A stretch of DNA of 64,000 bases from Bufo bufo (Eukaryota; Chordata; Amphibia; Anura; Bufonidae), in assembly GCF_905171765.1 (NCBI RefSeq), contig NC_053392.1, positions 110,132,465 through 110,196,464 of the forward strand, written 5' to 3'. A model generated the notes under the pieces. It was not told where the DNA came from. It saw nothing but the letters and a program-made list of their open reading frames with translations, and made no database searches. Each line of letters opens with the position of its first letter. Position 1 is the stretch's first letter. Positions 10,867 to 21,865 of the stretch are shown here, in pieces. Position numbers and translations under genes: made by a program.

Positions 10867-11007
10867 ACATAACATAAAAAACAAAAAAAACTTGATTTAT
10901 GAGGTGGAGGTCCATATGGAGTAGGAGTTTGAGGAGGTGGTGGACGCGGCGGTGGAGGAGGATAAAGTAGCCAACACTGTTTTTTTGTTTTAATTTAAAT
11001 TTTATTT

Positions 11008-14000
11008 TTAATTAGGGTACACCCCAAAAGTGTGTGAAATATCCAAAATACAACAATGAGCAATTGTGCTGTAGTATAACAATGGCTGGGTAAGGCCGGT
11101 ATACATGTCTATTCTGAACAAGGTGGAAATCCATGCCTGGTTCATTTTAATGAACGTGAGCTTGTCCACATTGGCTGTGGACAGGCGGCTACGCTTATCT
11201 GTGATGATAATGCCCCTTGCTGTGCTAAACACACGTTCAGACAATACACTGGCTACAGGGCAGGCCAGCACCTCCAAGGCGTAAAGGGCAAGCTCCGGCC
11301 ATGTGCCCAATTTGGAGATCCAGAAGTTGAAGGGGGCAGACTCGTCATTCAGTATGCATAGGCGTGTGCACACATACTGCTCCACCATGTTGCCGAAATG
11401 CTGCCTCCTGCTAAAACGTTCCATATCAGCTGGTGGTGCTGGTTGTTGTGGCGTGCTGACAAAGCTTTTCCACATTTCGGCCATGCTAACCCTGCCTTCT
11501 GAGGTGGTGCCCCAGTGCGTTGGCGACCTCTTCCTCCTCCTCTGCCTCCGCCTTGTGCTTCCACTGTGACCACGCTGTCAGGTGGGAATGCCACCAGCAG
11601 CGCGTCTACCAGCATGCGCTTGTATTCGCGCAACTTACGATCACGCTCCAGTGACGGAATTAAGGGCGGTACGTTGTCCTTGTAACTGGGATCCAGCAGA
11701 ATGGCCACCCAGTAATCAGCAGAAGTTAGAATGTGGGCAACTCGGCAGTCGTTGCGGAGACAATGCAGCATGTAATCGCTCGTGTGTGCCAGGCTGCCCA
11801 GGCTGTACTCTGTATCCCCCCAGCCACGCACCAGTGATGGCAATGAGCTGGTTTGGGTGCCACCCTGCTGTGAACACGGTTCCTCCTCCTCCATCTCCTC
11901 ATCCTCCACCTCCTCATCCTCCAGAACTGTGCCCTGACTGGACAATTGTGTACCTGGCGTTTGTAGGTGCAGGAACCCACCCTCTGAGCCACTTGCGATT
12001 GACTGGCCAGAAACCCTCTTCCTCCTCCTCCTTCTGTGCCACATCCTCTTCCAACACTGCCCGAAGCGTTTTTTCAAGGAGGCAAAGAAATTGGATAGTA
12101 ACGCTGAGAACGGCGTTATCGGCACTAGCCATGTTGGTGGAGTACTCGAAACAGCGCAGCAAGGAACACATGTCTCGCATGGAGGCCCAGTCATTGGTGG
12201 TGAAGTGGTGCTGTTCCGCAGAGCGACTCACCCGTGCATGCTGCAGCTGAAACTCCACTATCGCCTGCTGCTGCTCGCACAGTCTGGCCAGCATGTTCAA
12301 GGTGAGGTTCCACCTTGGGGGCACGTCGCATATGAGGCGGTGAGCGGGAAGGCCGAAGTTACGCTGTAGCGCTGACAGGCGAGCAATTTCGACAGGGTGC
12401 AGCAGCTCTGACATATCGGGGTAATTTTTAAGGCACCTCTGCACCACCAAATTCAGCACATGCACCAGGCAAGGGATGTGCTAGTCCCAGAGATTTTGCC
12501 CATTATCGCACACCACCAGGCCGGGCTTGAGGCTCACTTTCACCAACCACTCATCGGTCTGTTGTTCAAGGCCCATCCACAGCTCCTGTGTGGTGTGGGG
12601 TTTGTCCCCCAAACAGATACGTTTTAAAACTGCCTGCTGTAGTTGGTGGTGAAGGTGTTATGCTGACAGGATGAGAAGCCGGTAGAGGATGAGAAAGCGG
12701 AGTAGGAGGAGGAAGCAACAGGAGGCAAACTGAAACGCCCTGCAATCCTCGGTGGTGGAAGGACATGGTTGTGCAGGGAAGAGATGGCACGCATGGAAAA
12801 GTACTGGCGGCTGGGCACGATGTACTGTGGGACAGCCACCTCCATAAGTCTTTTAAAACTCTCTATCTCCACCAGACAGAATGACAGCATTTCAAAGGCC
12901 AGTAATTTTCAAATGCTGGCATTCAGGGCCAGGGATCGCGGGTGGGTAGGGGGGTACTTCCTCTTCCGCTCCAGTGTTTGGGAGATGGAGAGCTGAACGC
13001 TTCTGTGGGACATTGTGGAGATGCTTGGTGACCCAGGTGGTGGTGTTGCTGGCAGACCCTCTGTTTGCGGGGTGGCAGGTGCCACTGTCACTCCAGATGT
13101 GAATGAAGAGGCCGAGACTGCAGCAGAAGAGGAAGCAGGAGGAGCCAGAGACCTTTCTTGGTTTTTGAGGTGTCTACTCCACTGCAGCTCGTGCTTTACA
13201 CTTAGATGCCTGGTCATGCAGGTTGTGCTCAGAGTGAGAACATTTATGTCTCGCTTCAGGCTCTGATTGCACAGCGTGCAAACCACTCGTGTCTTGTCGT
13301 CAGCACATTGTCTGAAGAAATGCCATGCCAGGGAACTCCTTGGATCTGGCTTTGGTGTGCTCGGTCCCTTGCTGCAGTGGGCAGTAGCAGGCGTACTGTC
13401 TAGGGGACGGCCGCTCCGCTTTACACCCTGCTCTCTCTTCTGCTGTGCTGGTGGCTCTGTGCGACCACTGCCTCTTCCTCCAAACTACACAGTTCACTCG
13501 CATTACCATGATTCCATGTGGGGTCGAGGACCTCATCGTCCTCCACATCATCTTCCACCCAGTCTTCACCCCTGCCCTCCTTGTCGGTCTGCACACTTTC
13601 GAAAGCCACAGCAGTTGGCACCTGTGTTACTTCATCATCCGAGACTTGCTGCGGTGGTCCTCCCATGTACTCATCCTGAAACATAAGTGGTTGGGCATCA
13701 GTGCACTCAATCTCTTCCACTTCTGGGGCAGGGCTAGGTGGATGGCCCTGGGAAACCCTGCTAACAGAGTCATCAAAAAGCAGAAGACACTGTTGCATGA
13801 CTTGGGGCTCAGACTGCTTGGCTGATTTGCAGGGGGGTGAGGTGAAAGACTGATGGACATCGGCTGCAGGTGCCAACTGTGATCTTTCATCAGGAGACTG
13901 GGTGAGAGACAATGTAAAGTAACTGGAGGCACTGTCAGCAACCCAATCTACTATCGCCTGTACTTGTTCAGGCCTCACCATTCGTAGAGCCGCATTAGTC

Positions 14001-14158
14001 CTGACCAAATACCGCTGAAGGTTCTGTCGCCTACTCGCACCTGAGGAAGGTGTTTCACTTGTGCGTGTAGCTGGCACAGATAGACCACGTCCTCTCCCTG
14101 CAACAGGAGCTCCACTAGCAGCACCACGACCGGGCCATGTCCCTTATTTAACGTTCTC
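11008..14158 (-). pseudogene. hAT-B transposase, multiply frameshifted, catalytic core deleted
   Basis: Minus-strand remains of a long BED-finger hAT transposase. The order is the N-terminal region (14077-13421, with QNLQRYLVRTNAALRMVRPE), a BED zinc-finger remnant (VCTLCNQSLKR with HLSVKH, about 13286-13180), a Ser/Ala-rich linker, the RNase H-like part, an acidic insert and the C-terminal dimerisation region (FWISKLGTWPELALYALE, SERVFSTARG, about 11330-11200). At least five frame changes break it. Compared with hAT-D it lacks the roughly 50 residues after SSLHNH that carry the TTDTWTSKHGQGRY catalytic-Asp motif; SSLHNH is followed directly by VLPPPRIAG. Dead copy. Confidence 0.85.
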
Positions 14159-14159
14159 T

Positions 14160-14760
14160 TCATATTTCTTAAATTTAGGATAGTGCCCAAAATGGGTGTT
14201 TTTTTAATAACAGAATAGAACAACAGTATCTAACGCGTGTATCTCACACTGACAGATGCAGCTAAGGCTGCCAATTCATGTTTGTTGCCCAAAATTGTTT
14301 TTTTTTTTTATAACAGAATAGAACAGCATTATCTAAAGCATGTATGTCACACTGACAGATGCAGCAATGGCTGCAAAATTAGTTTTTTGTCCAAAATAAG
14401 TGTATTGTTTAATAACAGAATAGAACAGCAGTATCTAACGCATGTATCTCACACTGACAGATGCAGCAAAGGCTGCAAATTTATTTTTTTCCCCAAAATA
14501 GGTGTTTTTTAAATCGCAGAATAGAACAGCAGTATCTAATGTGTGTATCTCACAATGACAGATGCTGCAAAGGCTGCAATATCAAGTACTTTGCCCAAAA
14601 TGTGTGTTTTTTTAAACCCAGAATATTATTGCTTTATTTCAAGCTTGTATCTCACACTGACAGATGCAGACAAGGCCGCTAATGTCGTTTTTTGCCCAAA
14701 ATGGGTGTCTAACACGTGTATCTCACAATGACAGATGCAGCAAAGGCTGCAATATTAAGT
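14160..14760. repeat. ~100-bp tandem array in the hAT-B 5' region
   Basis: At least six units of about 100 bp, each containing ctcacactgacagatgcag and a cccaaaatgggtgttttt segment. Units begin near 14243, 14345, 14447, 14549, 14648 and 14719. One unit follows the solo LTR (about 15414-15520) and others reappear at 28200-28580. It is subterminal repeat DNA of the transposon. Confidence 0.8.
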
Positions 14761-14765
14761 ACTTT

Positions 14766-15408
14766 TGTCACGGCTGTATGTGAGCAACAATAGTATACAC
14801 AGTAAAAGAGCTACTGACCGGACCCAAACTAGGGAGGATAAAGGGTGACCCCTGTCCGACCCTCAAAGCTCTCCCTATGCTGCTAAAGCACATGCCCGGA
14901 TCAAAATGGCGGAACGAGGCATGCCCACGTGCCTAAGACTGATGACCACTGTAACCCCTACAATAGTGGAAGGGGCACGGCCACCGGTGCCCTACTCAGT
15001 ATATGGAGGGAACCGTGGCCACCTCAGATCCAGTCAGAAAATAATCAGGTACACAACAATGTCTGTACACTTAGCTGAAGGTGTTGCAGCCGCAGAGAAG
15101 ACGGATCCAAGGACAGCTGGCAATATCCGGAGTGCTTGCTGCAGCAGAACACAGGTCCAGTGAACTGATAGCTACAATTGAAGATACTAAAGCAAGAGCT
15201 ACAACTGAAATGAGAACTATAATCCACGCCCTACAATAGGAGGAGGGGTGATATAAAGAGAGGGAAATCAAACGCATGAGGAACAGCTGGGAGGAAGGAA
15301 ACCAAAAGTAAACAGAGCAGTGAGAACTCCTCCCAGCTCTAGTAGTGACATCATCACAGGGGTGGAGAAACAGAGCTGTGAGAACGTCCCAAAGCTCTGG
15401 TAGTGACA
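14766..15408 (-). mobile_element. Solo LTR inserted in the hAT-B repeat array
   Basis: A 643-bp segment beginning TGTCACGGCTG and ending TAGTGACA, flanked by an exact 5-bp duplication acttt (14761-14765 and 15409-15413). The flanks rejoin the interrupted ~100-bp repeat unit (…aagtacttt/gctcaaaat). Read on the minus strand, a tttatatcacc TATA-like motif lies at about 15250, so the LTR is probably in minus orientation. It shares the CCGTGACA end with the Gypsy LTR at 50537-51037. No coding content. Confidence 0.82.
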
Positions 15409-15599
15409 ACTTTGCTCAAAATAGGTGTTTTTTTAATAACAGAATAGAACAGCAGTATATAACGCATGTATCTCACACTGACAGATGCAGCAAAGGCTGC
15501 AAATTAAGTTTTTTGCCCCCCCCTGTTCACCTAAACATACGCAAAAGGAAAACAATCTTTGTAACAAAAAGTTTTTTTTTTATTACAGATAATTTAAGT

Positions 15600-15678
15600 G
15601 CAAGTGCAAATAAGTACAATCATACCCAGTGTCACCCATAGCCAGTCTCCTGCCCTCCTTAATCATAACCTGTCACCT
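15600..15678. repeat. Minisatellite, left block, cut by hAT-C
   Basis: Units of about 40 bp reading aatcatacccagtgtcaccc...ccagtctcctgccc. The array is interrupted after ttgcccag by hAT-C and resumes at 20942. Confidence 0.75.
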
Positions 15679-16518
15679 TTGCCCAGTAGAGATGTCCTGA
15701 ACTATTCGCCGGCGAACATAGCTTGTTCGCGTTCGCCGCGGCGGGCGAACATATGCGATGTTCGGTCCGCCCCCTATTCGTCATCATTGAGTAAACTTTG
15801 ACCCTGTACCTCAGTCAGCAGACACATTCCAGCCAATCAGCATCATACCCTCCCTCCCAGACCCTCCCACCTCCTGGACAGCATCCATTTTAGATTCATT
15901 CGGAAGCTGCAGTCTTAGTGAGAGGAGGGACAGTGTAGCTGCTGCTGATTTAATAGGGAAATCGATAGCTAGGCTAGTGTATTTAGTGTCCACTACAGTC
16001 CTGAAAGACTCATCTGATCTCTGCTGTAAGGACAGCGTCCTGACAGCACCCCAAAAAGCCCTTTTTAGAGCTAGTACATCAGTCTGCTTTTTTCTTTTCT
16101 TTTCCTATGTAATCTAATTGCAGTTGCCTGCCAGCGTGTGTGTCAGGCTCACAGCGTATACTGTGCCCACTTGCCCAGTGCAACTCATATCTGGTGTCAC
16201 AGTAGATAACATTTTTAAAAAAGCAACAATTTTGACTGTGAAATAATAGCAGTCAGTTGCCTGCACATGTGTGTGTTTCAGGCCCTGCAAGTGCACAGTG
16301 TCACCAGTGCAACTCATATCTGGTGTCACAGTAGATTACATTAAAATTTAATTTTCTTTTTTTACTGTAATAGATTGAATAGCAGTTAGTTGTCTGCAAG
16401 AGTGTGTGTCAGGCCTACAGCGTCTACTCTGCCAACTTCTGCCAGTGCACAGTGCCACTCATATCTGGTGTCACAGTAGCTTGCACGCATAGTACAACTA
16501 AACTAATCTAAAAAAAAA

Positions 16519-19246
16519 ATGACAGGCAGAGGCAGGCCACCCCGCAGGGGCCGTTGTGGTCGTGGTGCTGTGATTCCCTTTGGCCCTAGAATAATGCCCA
16601 GTGTTCAGAGGCCACGTACCCTGAACTCGAAAAGTTCTGAGGACATAGTTGACTGGCTAACACAGGACACCCAATCTTCTACAGCTTCTGCTCGGAACCT
16701 TGACACACCATCCTCCTCCAGCTCAGCTTCGGGCACCTCTCAAGTTACCACTTGCCCTCCTGCCGCCACCACCAACACTAGCACCACAGCCGCTTCACTT
16801 GATCTGTCAGAGGAGTTATTTACACATCAGTTGGAAGAAATGAGTGATGCACAACCATTATTGCCAGAGGATGTAGATAACAGGGATATGTCTGTCAGGC
16901 AGCATTACAAACATGGACGTACGGTGTGATGATGATGATGTTGTACCCGCTGCTGCTTCCTTTGCTGAGTTGTCAGATACAAGTGAAGCGGTTGATGATG
17001 ACGATGTGTCCGTGGATGTCACGTGGGTGCCCGCTCAAAGAGAAGAAGAACAGTGGAAAAGTTCAGATGGGGAGACAGAGAGGAGGAGGAGACGAGTTGG
17101 AAGCAGGGGGAGGTCATCGCAAGGAGCTAGTGGCACAGTCAGACAGCATGCATCGGCACCCAGGGTCAGCCAGACAGCACGCCAATCAACGCATGCTGTT
17201 GCCACCACCAGAATGACATCATTGCAGAGATCAGCAGTGTGGCATTTTTTTTGTGTGTCTGCCTCTGACACCAGCGATGCCATTTGCAACCTGTGCCAAA
17301 AGAAACTGAGTCGTGGGAAGTCCAACACCCACATAGGTACAACTGCTTTGCGAAGGCACATGATCTCAAATCACAAACTCCTATGGGATCAACACATGAG
17401 TACAAGCAGCACACAAACTCAAAGCCACCATTCTCCTCCTGGTCCAGCATCTTCAGCCACGTCAACCACTGCTGTCCTCCTTGCCCCCTCTCAACCACCC
17501 GCCACTCCGTCTCTCGCCTTGAGCAGTTTCTGATCATCTGCCCACAGTCAGGTGTCTGTCAAGGACATGTTTGAGCGTAAGAAGCCAATGTCACAAAGTC
17601 ACCAACTTGCCCGGCGTCTGACAGCTGGCTTATCGGAACTCTTAGCCCGCCAGATTTTACCATACAAACTGGTGGAGTCTAAGGCCTTCCAAAAAATTTT
17701 AGCTATTGGGACACCGCAGTGGAAGGTACCCGGCCAAAATTTCTTTGCACAAAAGGCAATCCCCAACCTGTACTCGATTGTGCAAAAGGAAGTCATGGCA
17801 TGTCTGGCACACAGTGTTGGGGCAAGGGTCCATCTGACCAGTGATACCTGGTCTGCAAAGCACGGTCAGGGCAGGTATATCACCTACACTGCGCATTGGG
17901 TAAACCTGCTGACTGCTGCCAAGCATGTAATGAGTGGCTCTGCAGAGGAGTTGGTGACACCGCCACGACTTGCAGGCAGGCCTGCTGCCACCTCCTCTAC
18001 TCCTCCTACTCCATCCTCTTCGCTAACCTCCTTGGCTGAGTCCTCTTCTGCTGCTGCATCTTGCTCCACATCAACTGCACCCCCCCAGCTCCCCAGGGGC
18101 TATTCCACATCCCAATTACGACAGTGTCACGCCGTCTTGGGGTTGACTTGCCTGAAAGCAGAGAGTCACACCGGACCAGCACTCCTGTCCCCCCTGAACG
18201 CACAGGTGGATCAGTGGCTGACTCCGCACCAACTGGAGATCGGCACAGTGGTGTGTGACAATGGAAGCAATTTGTTGGCGGCATTGAATTTGGACAAGTT
18301 GACACATGTGCCGTGCATGGCACATGTGTTGAATCTGATTGTACAGTGCTTTGTGCATAAGTACCCAGGCTTAAAGGACGTCCTCAATCAGGCCAGGAAG
18401 GTGTGTGGCCATTTCAGGCGTCCCTACACGGCCATGGCGCACTTTTTAGATATCCAGCAGCGAAACAACATGCCAGTGAGGTGCTTGATTTGCGACAGCC
18501 CGACACGTTGGGATTCAACACTCCTAATGTTCGACCGCCTGCTCCAACAAGAAAAAGCCGTTAACGAGTATTTGTATGACCGGGGTGCTAGGACAGCCTC
18601 TGCGGATCTGGGCAATTTTTTACCACGTTACTGGACGCTCATGCGCAATGCCTGTAGGCTCATGCGTCCTTTTGAGGAGGTGACAAACCTAGTCAGTCGC
18701 ACCAAAGGCACCATCAGGGAGATCATACCATTTGTTTTCTTCCTAGAGCGTGCCCTGCGAAGAGTGCTGGATCAGGCCGTAGATGAGCGTGAAGAGGAAG
18801 AGGAAGAGTTGTGGTCACCATCACCACCAGAAACAGCGGCAACGCTGGAAGAGGAGTGTGAGGAAGAGGAGTCAGAGGAGGAATGTGGCTTTGAGGAGGA
18901 GGAGGAAGACCAACCACAGCAGGCATCCCAGGGTGCTCGTTGTCACCTATCTGGTACCCGTGGTGTTGTACGTGGCTGGGGGGAAGAACAGACTTTGAGT
19001 GAGATCAGTGAGGACGAGGAACGGGACATGAGTAGCTCGGCATACAACCTTGTACAAATGGGGTCTTTCATGCTGTCGTGCCTGTTGAGGGATCCTCGTA
19101 TAAAAAGGCTGAAGGAGAACGACCTGTACTGGGTGGCCACACTACTAGACCCCCGGTATAAGCAGAAAGTGCCTGAAATGTTACTGAATTACCGCAAGTT
19201 GGAGAGGATGCAGCAGTTCCAAAATAAATTGAAAAGTATGCTTTAG
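16519..19246 (+). pseudogene. hAT-C transposase, near-complete but interrupted
   Basis: A BED-finger hAT transposase in three segments. 16519-16929 is the N-terminus: an Arg/Gly-rich start then EDIVDWLTQDTQSS. 16913-17533 is in another frame and holds the BED finger (CNLCQKKLSRGK...RRHMISNH). 17552-19246 is in the same frame as the second, after an in-frame TGA at 17531-17533. The last segment keeps LTSDTWSAKHGQGRY, VVCDNGSNLLAAL and TRWDSTLLMFDRLLQ, so the RNase H-like core is present. An acidic insert lies at about 18780-18910. After the stop at 19246, coding remnants (GGIVTEKRSRLG, IKMNEAWIPKG) continue to about 19512, but the core of the dimerisation region (the SERVF part) is missing. 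Confidence 0.85.
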
Positions 19247-19984
19247 ACAGCGTATAAGGGTGATGTCACAGCACAACAGGAATCTAACAGGGGAAGAGGT
19301 GAAAGTAATCCTCCTCCTACCACGACCACGCCGGCAAGGACAGGACGCTTTACAGACGTGTTGTTGATGGAGGACCTTCAGTGCAGCAGGAGGTATTGTC
19401 ACTGAGAAGAGAAGTCGCCTTGGTCAAAAAAAGTCTAGATTACCTCTACTTTATTAAGATGAATGAGGCATGGATCCCGAAGGGACTGACAGTGGGCGAT
19501 ACATTTGACTAAAAAAGGCCTGGTGATGAGATGAGCTGCCTTTGTCTAAAAATGGTCCACTCGCTGCTGTATTTTATCTCTGCATGCCGGATGACTTGCG
19601 TGACTTATCTGCCACCAACTAAGGTTCAAGCCGCAATGTTTTAGTGCACTTTCTGCATGGAAAACATCAATTTTTCTGCAACAGTACCTAATTTTTCAGG
19701 CATGTGTACATGCCTAATTTCTCTGGCCTCTGGTGCTGCACTGTGGCTGCAAAAACAAAAAAAAAGGCACATACATGTGTCAATTCCCCTTCGTGATCGT
19801 TACCTTGTTGTGGTGAAGGGGCTTGCGTATCACAATGAAGAGACCACCTCTATGAGGCGTACGCACAGTGCCACAAATTGGAAGTAAGAGGACCGACCAA
19901 ACATCTTTTTCCATCTCCCGGTTCCTAAAATCTATTCCATACACCGGCCCCTGATAGGGGACATAACAGAGATTAAACTGTTAA
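19247..19984. other. hAT-C transposase 3' remnants and spacer
   Basis: 19380-19512 holds decayed C-terminal transposase codons. The rest to 19984 is non-coding spacer of hAT-C before the internal duplication. Confidence 0.6.
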
Positions 19985-20532
19985 GAACAGATTTTTTTTA
20001 ATAAAAAAAAAAGAGGACAGCCTCTGCGGAGCTGGGAATATTTTGGCCGCGTTACTGAACGCTCATGCACAATTGCTGTAGGCTCATGCGTCCTTTTGCG
20101 GAGGTGACAAACCTGGTCAGTCAAACCCAAGGCAACATCATCGACCTCATCCCATATGCGTTTTTTCTGGAGCGTGCCCTGCGAAGAGTGCTGGATCAGG
20201 CCGTAGATGAGCATGAAGAGGAAGAGTTGTGGTCAAGATCACCACCAGAAGCAGCCTTGTCGTCGTTGATTGCTGGACCTGCGGCAAGGCAGAGAGAGGA
20301 GTCTGAAGAAGAGGAGTCAGAGGAGGAAGGTGGCTTTGAGGAGGTGGAAGACCAACCACAGCAGGCGTCCCAGGGGGCTTGTTGTCACCTTTCAGGGACC
20401 CTTGGTGTTGTATGTGGCTGGGTGGAGGAACAGACCTTCAATGACGTCAGTGAGGACAAGGAACGGGACATGGCTAGCTTGGTATCCAACCTTGTGCAAA
20501 TGGGGAGTTTGCGGTTGTTTGCGGTGCGTTAA
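19985..20532 (+). pseudogene. Partial internal duplication of the hAT-C transposase
   Basis: This stretch repeats the segment at about 18590-19080 with many differences. Both carry CRLMRPFEEVTNLV / CRLMRPFAEVTNLV, ERALRRVLDQAVDE, an acidic tract, and YNLVQMGSF / SNLVQMGSL. It opens at 20065 and stops at 20532. The divergence suggests an old duplication, or conversion from a different subfamily, rather than a recent copy. It cannot encode a transposase by itself. Confidence 0.8.
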
Positions 20533-20941
20533 ACGGGGAGTTTGGTCTGTCACTGTGAAGCGGGCGTAACCCTTACACTACCTGATCGATACAACATCAT
20601 ACCTGATGTTTTAAAGCATGATATTCCAAACAATTTAGGAATGTTAGGTGATTTATGCCCTTTATGGATTAAAACCCAACTCTGCGTCAACTACGTAATT
20701 TTCCATGGGAGTTTTGCCATGGATCCCCCTCCGGCATGCCACAGTCCAGGTGTTAGTCCCCTTGAAACAACTTTTCCATCACTATTGTGGCCAGAAAGAG
20801 TCCCTGTGGGTTTTAAAATTCGCCTGCCTATTGAAGTCTATGGCGGTTTGCCCGGTTCGCCCGTTCGCAAACATTTGCGAAAATTCGCGTTCGCCGTTCG
20901 CGAACGGAAAATTTTATGTTCGCGACATCTCTATTGCCCAG

Positions 20942-21358
20942 TCCCCTTCCTCCCTTAATCATACCCACTGGCACCCAGAGCCAGTCCTCTGCCCCCCTTA
21001 ATCATACCCTGTCACCTTTACCCAGTCCCCTGCCCCCTCAATTAGAACCTGCCCCCCTTAAATTAAGGGTTACAGACACTGGGTATGATTAAGGGGGCAG
21101 GGGACTGGATAAGGGTGACACTGGGTATGATTAAGGGGCAGGGGACTGGCTTTGGTTGACACTGGGTATGATTAAGGGGGGCAGGGGACTGGGTAAAGGT
21201 GACAGGGTATGATTAAATGGGGCAGGGTCTAATTGAGGGGACAGGGGACTGGGTAAGGGTGACACTGGGTATGATTAAAAAGGGCAGTGCACTAGGTAAA
21301 GGTGACAGGGTATGATTAAGGGGGGCAGGAGACTGGCTATGGCTGACACTGGGTATGA
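20942..21358. repeat. Minisatellite with an orientation switch
   Basis: It continues the ~40-bp minisatellite after hAT-C. Up to about 21057 units read ttaatcatacccagtgtc; from there they read in the opposite orientation (gacactgggtatgattaag). The inverted arm ends exactly at the TTAA where the TTAA element inserted. Confidence 0.8.
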
Positions 21359-21382
21359 TTAACCCCTTAAGGACATAGGGCG

Positions 21383-21656
21383 TACAGGTACGCCCTTGTG
21401 CCCTGGTACTTAAGGACACAGGGCGTACATGTACGCCCTGTGTATTTTCGATCACTGCCGTGCGGCTGGCGGTGGTCGGAACCCGGTGCCTGCTCAAATC
21501 ATTGAGCAGGCACCTAGGCTAAATGCGCGGGGGGGTCCCGTGACCACCCCATGTCGGCGATCGCGGCAAACCGCAGGTCAATTCAGACCTGCGGTTTGCT
21601 GCGATTTCTGCAGTTTCTGATCCCCGCGGTCCCTGACCGCGGGGATCAGAAACTTT
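21383..21656. repeat. Hairpin array at the left end of the TTAA element
   Basis: Consecutive palindromes: one around gggcgtacaggtacgccc; a 26-bp perfect palindrome centred on gtacatgtac at about 21418-21443; a 12-bp stem with loop AATCAT (21485-21514); gcaaaccgcaggtc paired with gacctgcggtttgc; and agtttctgatccccgcggtc paired with gaccgcggggatcagaaact. Confidence 0.85.
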
Positions 21657-21865
21657 AGTATTCCTAAAATATATCTGTATTCCCCCCCCCCTGCACCCCT
21701 GAGTGATTTTAGCCCGGTGGGAGGTGCAGGGGGAGGGTTGCGGGCGGTGCGGGCAGTGCGGGAGGCGGGCGGTGCGGCAGGCGGGATCATAGAAACATAG
21801 AAACATAGAATGTGTCGGCAGATAAGAACCATTTGGCCCATCCAGTCTGCCCAATATACTAAATA

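Larger units (their letters stand above)
15687..20933 (+). mobile_element. hAT-C transposon, complete, 5247 bp
   Basis: It begins TAGAGATGTC and ends GACATCTCTA, perfect 10-bp inverted repeats. An exact 8-bp duplication ttgcccag flanks it (15679-15686 and 20934-20941). Subterminal regions are rich in gttcgcg and gcgaac motifs. It inserted into the minisatellite of hAT-B and contains one broken transposase gene plus a partial internal duplication of it. Confidence 0.92.

Noticed and set aside
11582..12250. 222-codon plus-strand frame
   Set aside because: It is the antisense shadow of the hAT-B transposase acidic and RNase H-like regions.
14160..14760. Regularly spaced repeats that could suggest a CRISPR-like array
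   Set aside because: The unit is ~100 bp and the whole unit is repeated, not short repeats with unique spacers. It lies inside hAT-B termini and the context is a vertebrate genome.
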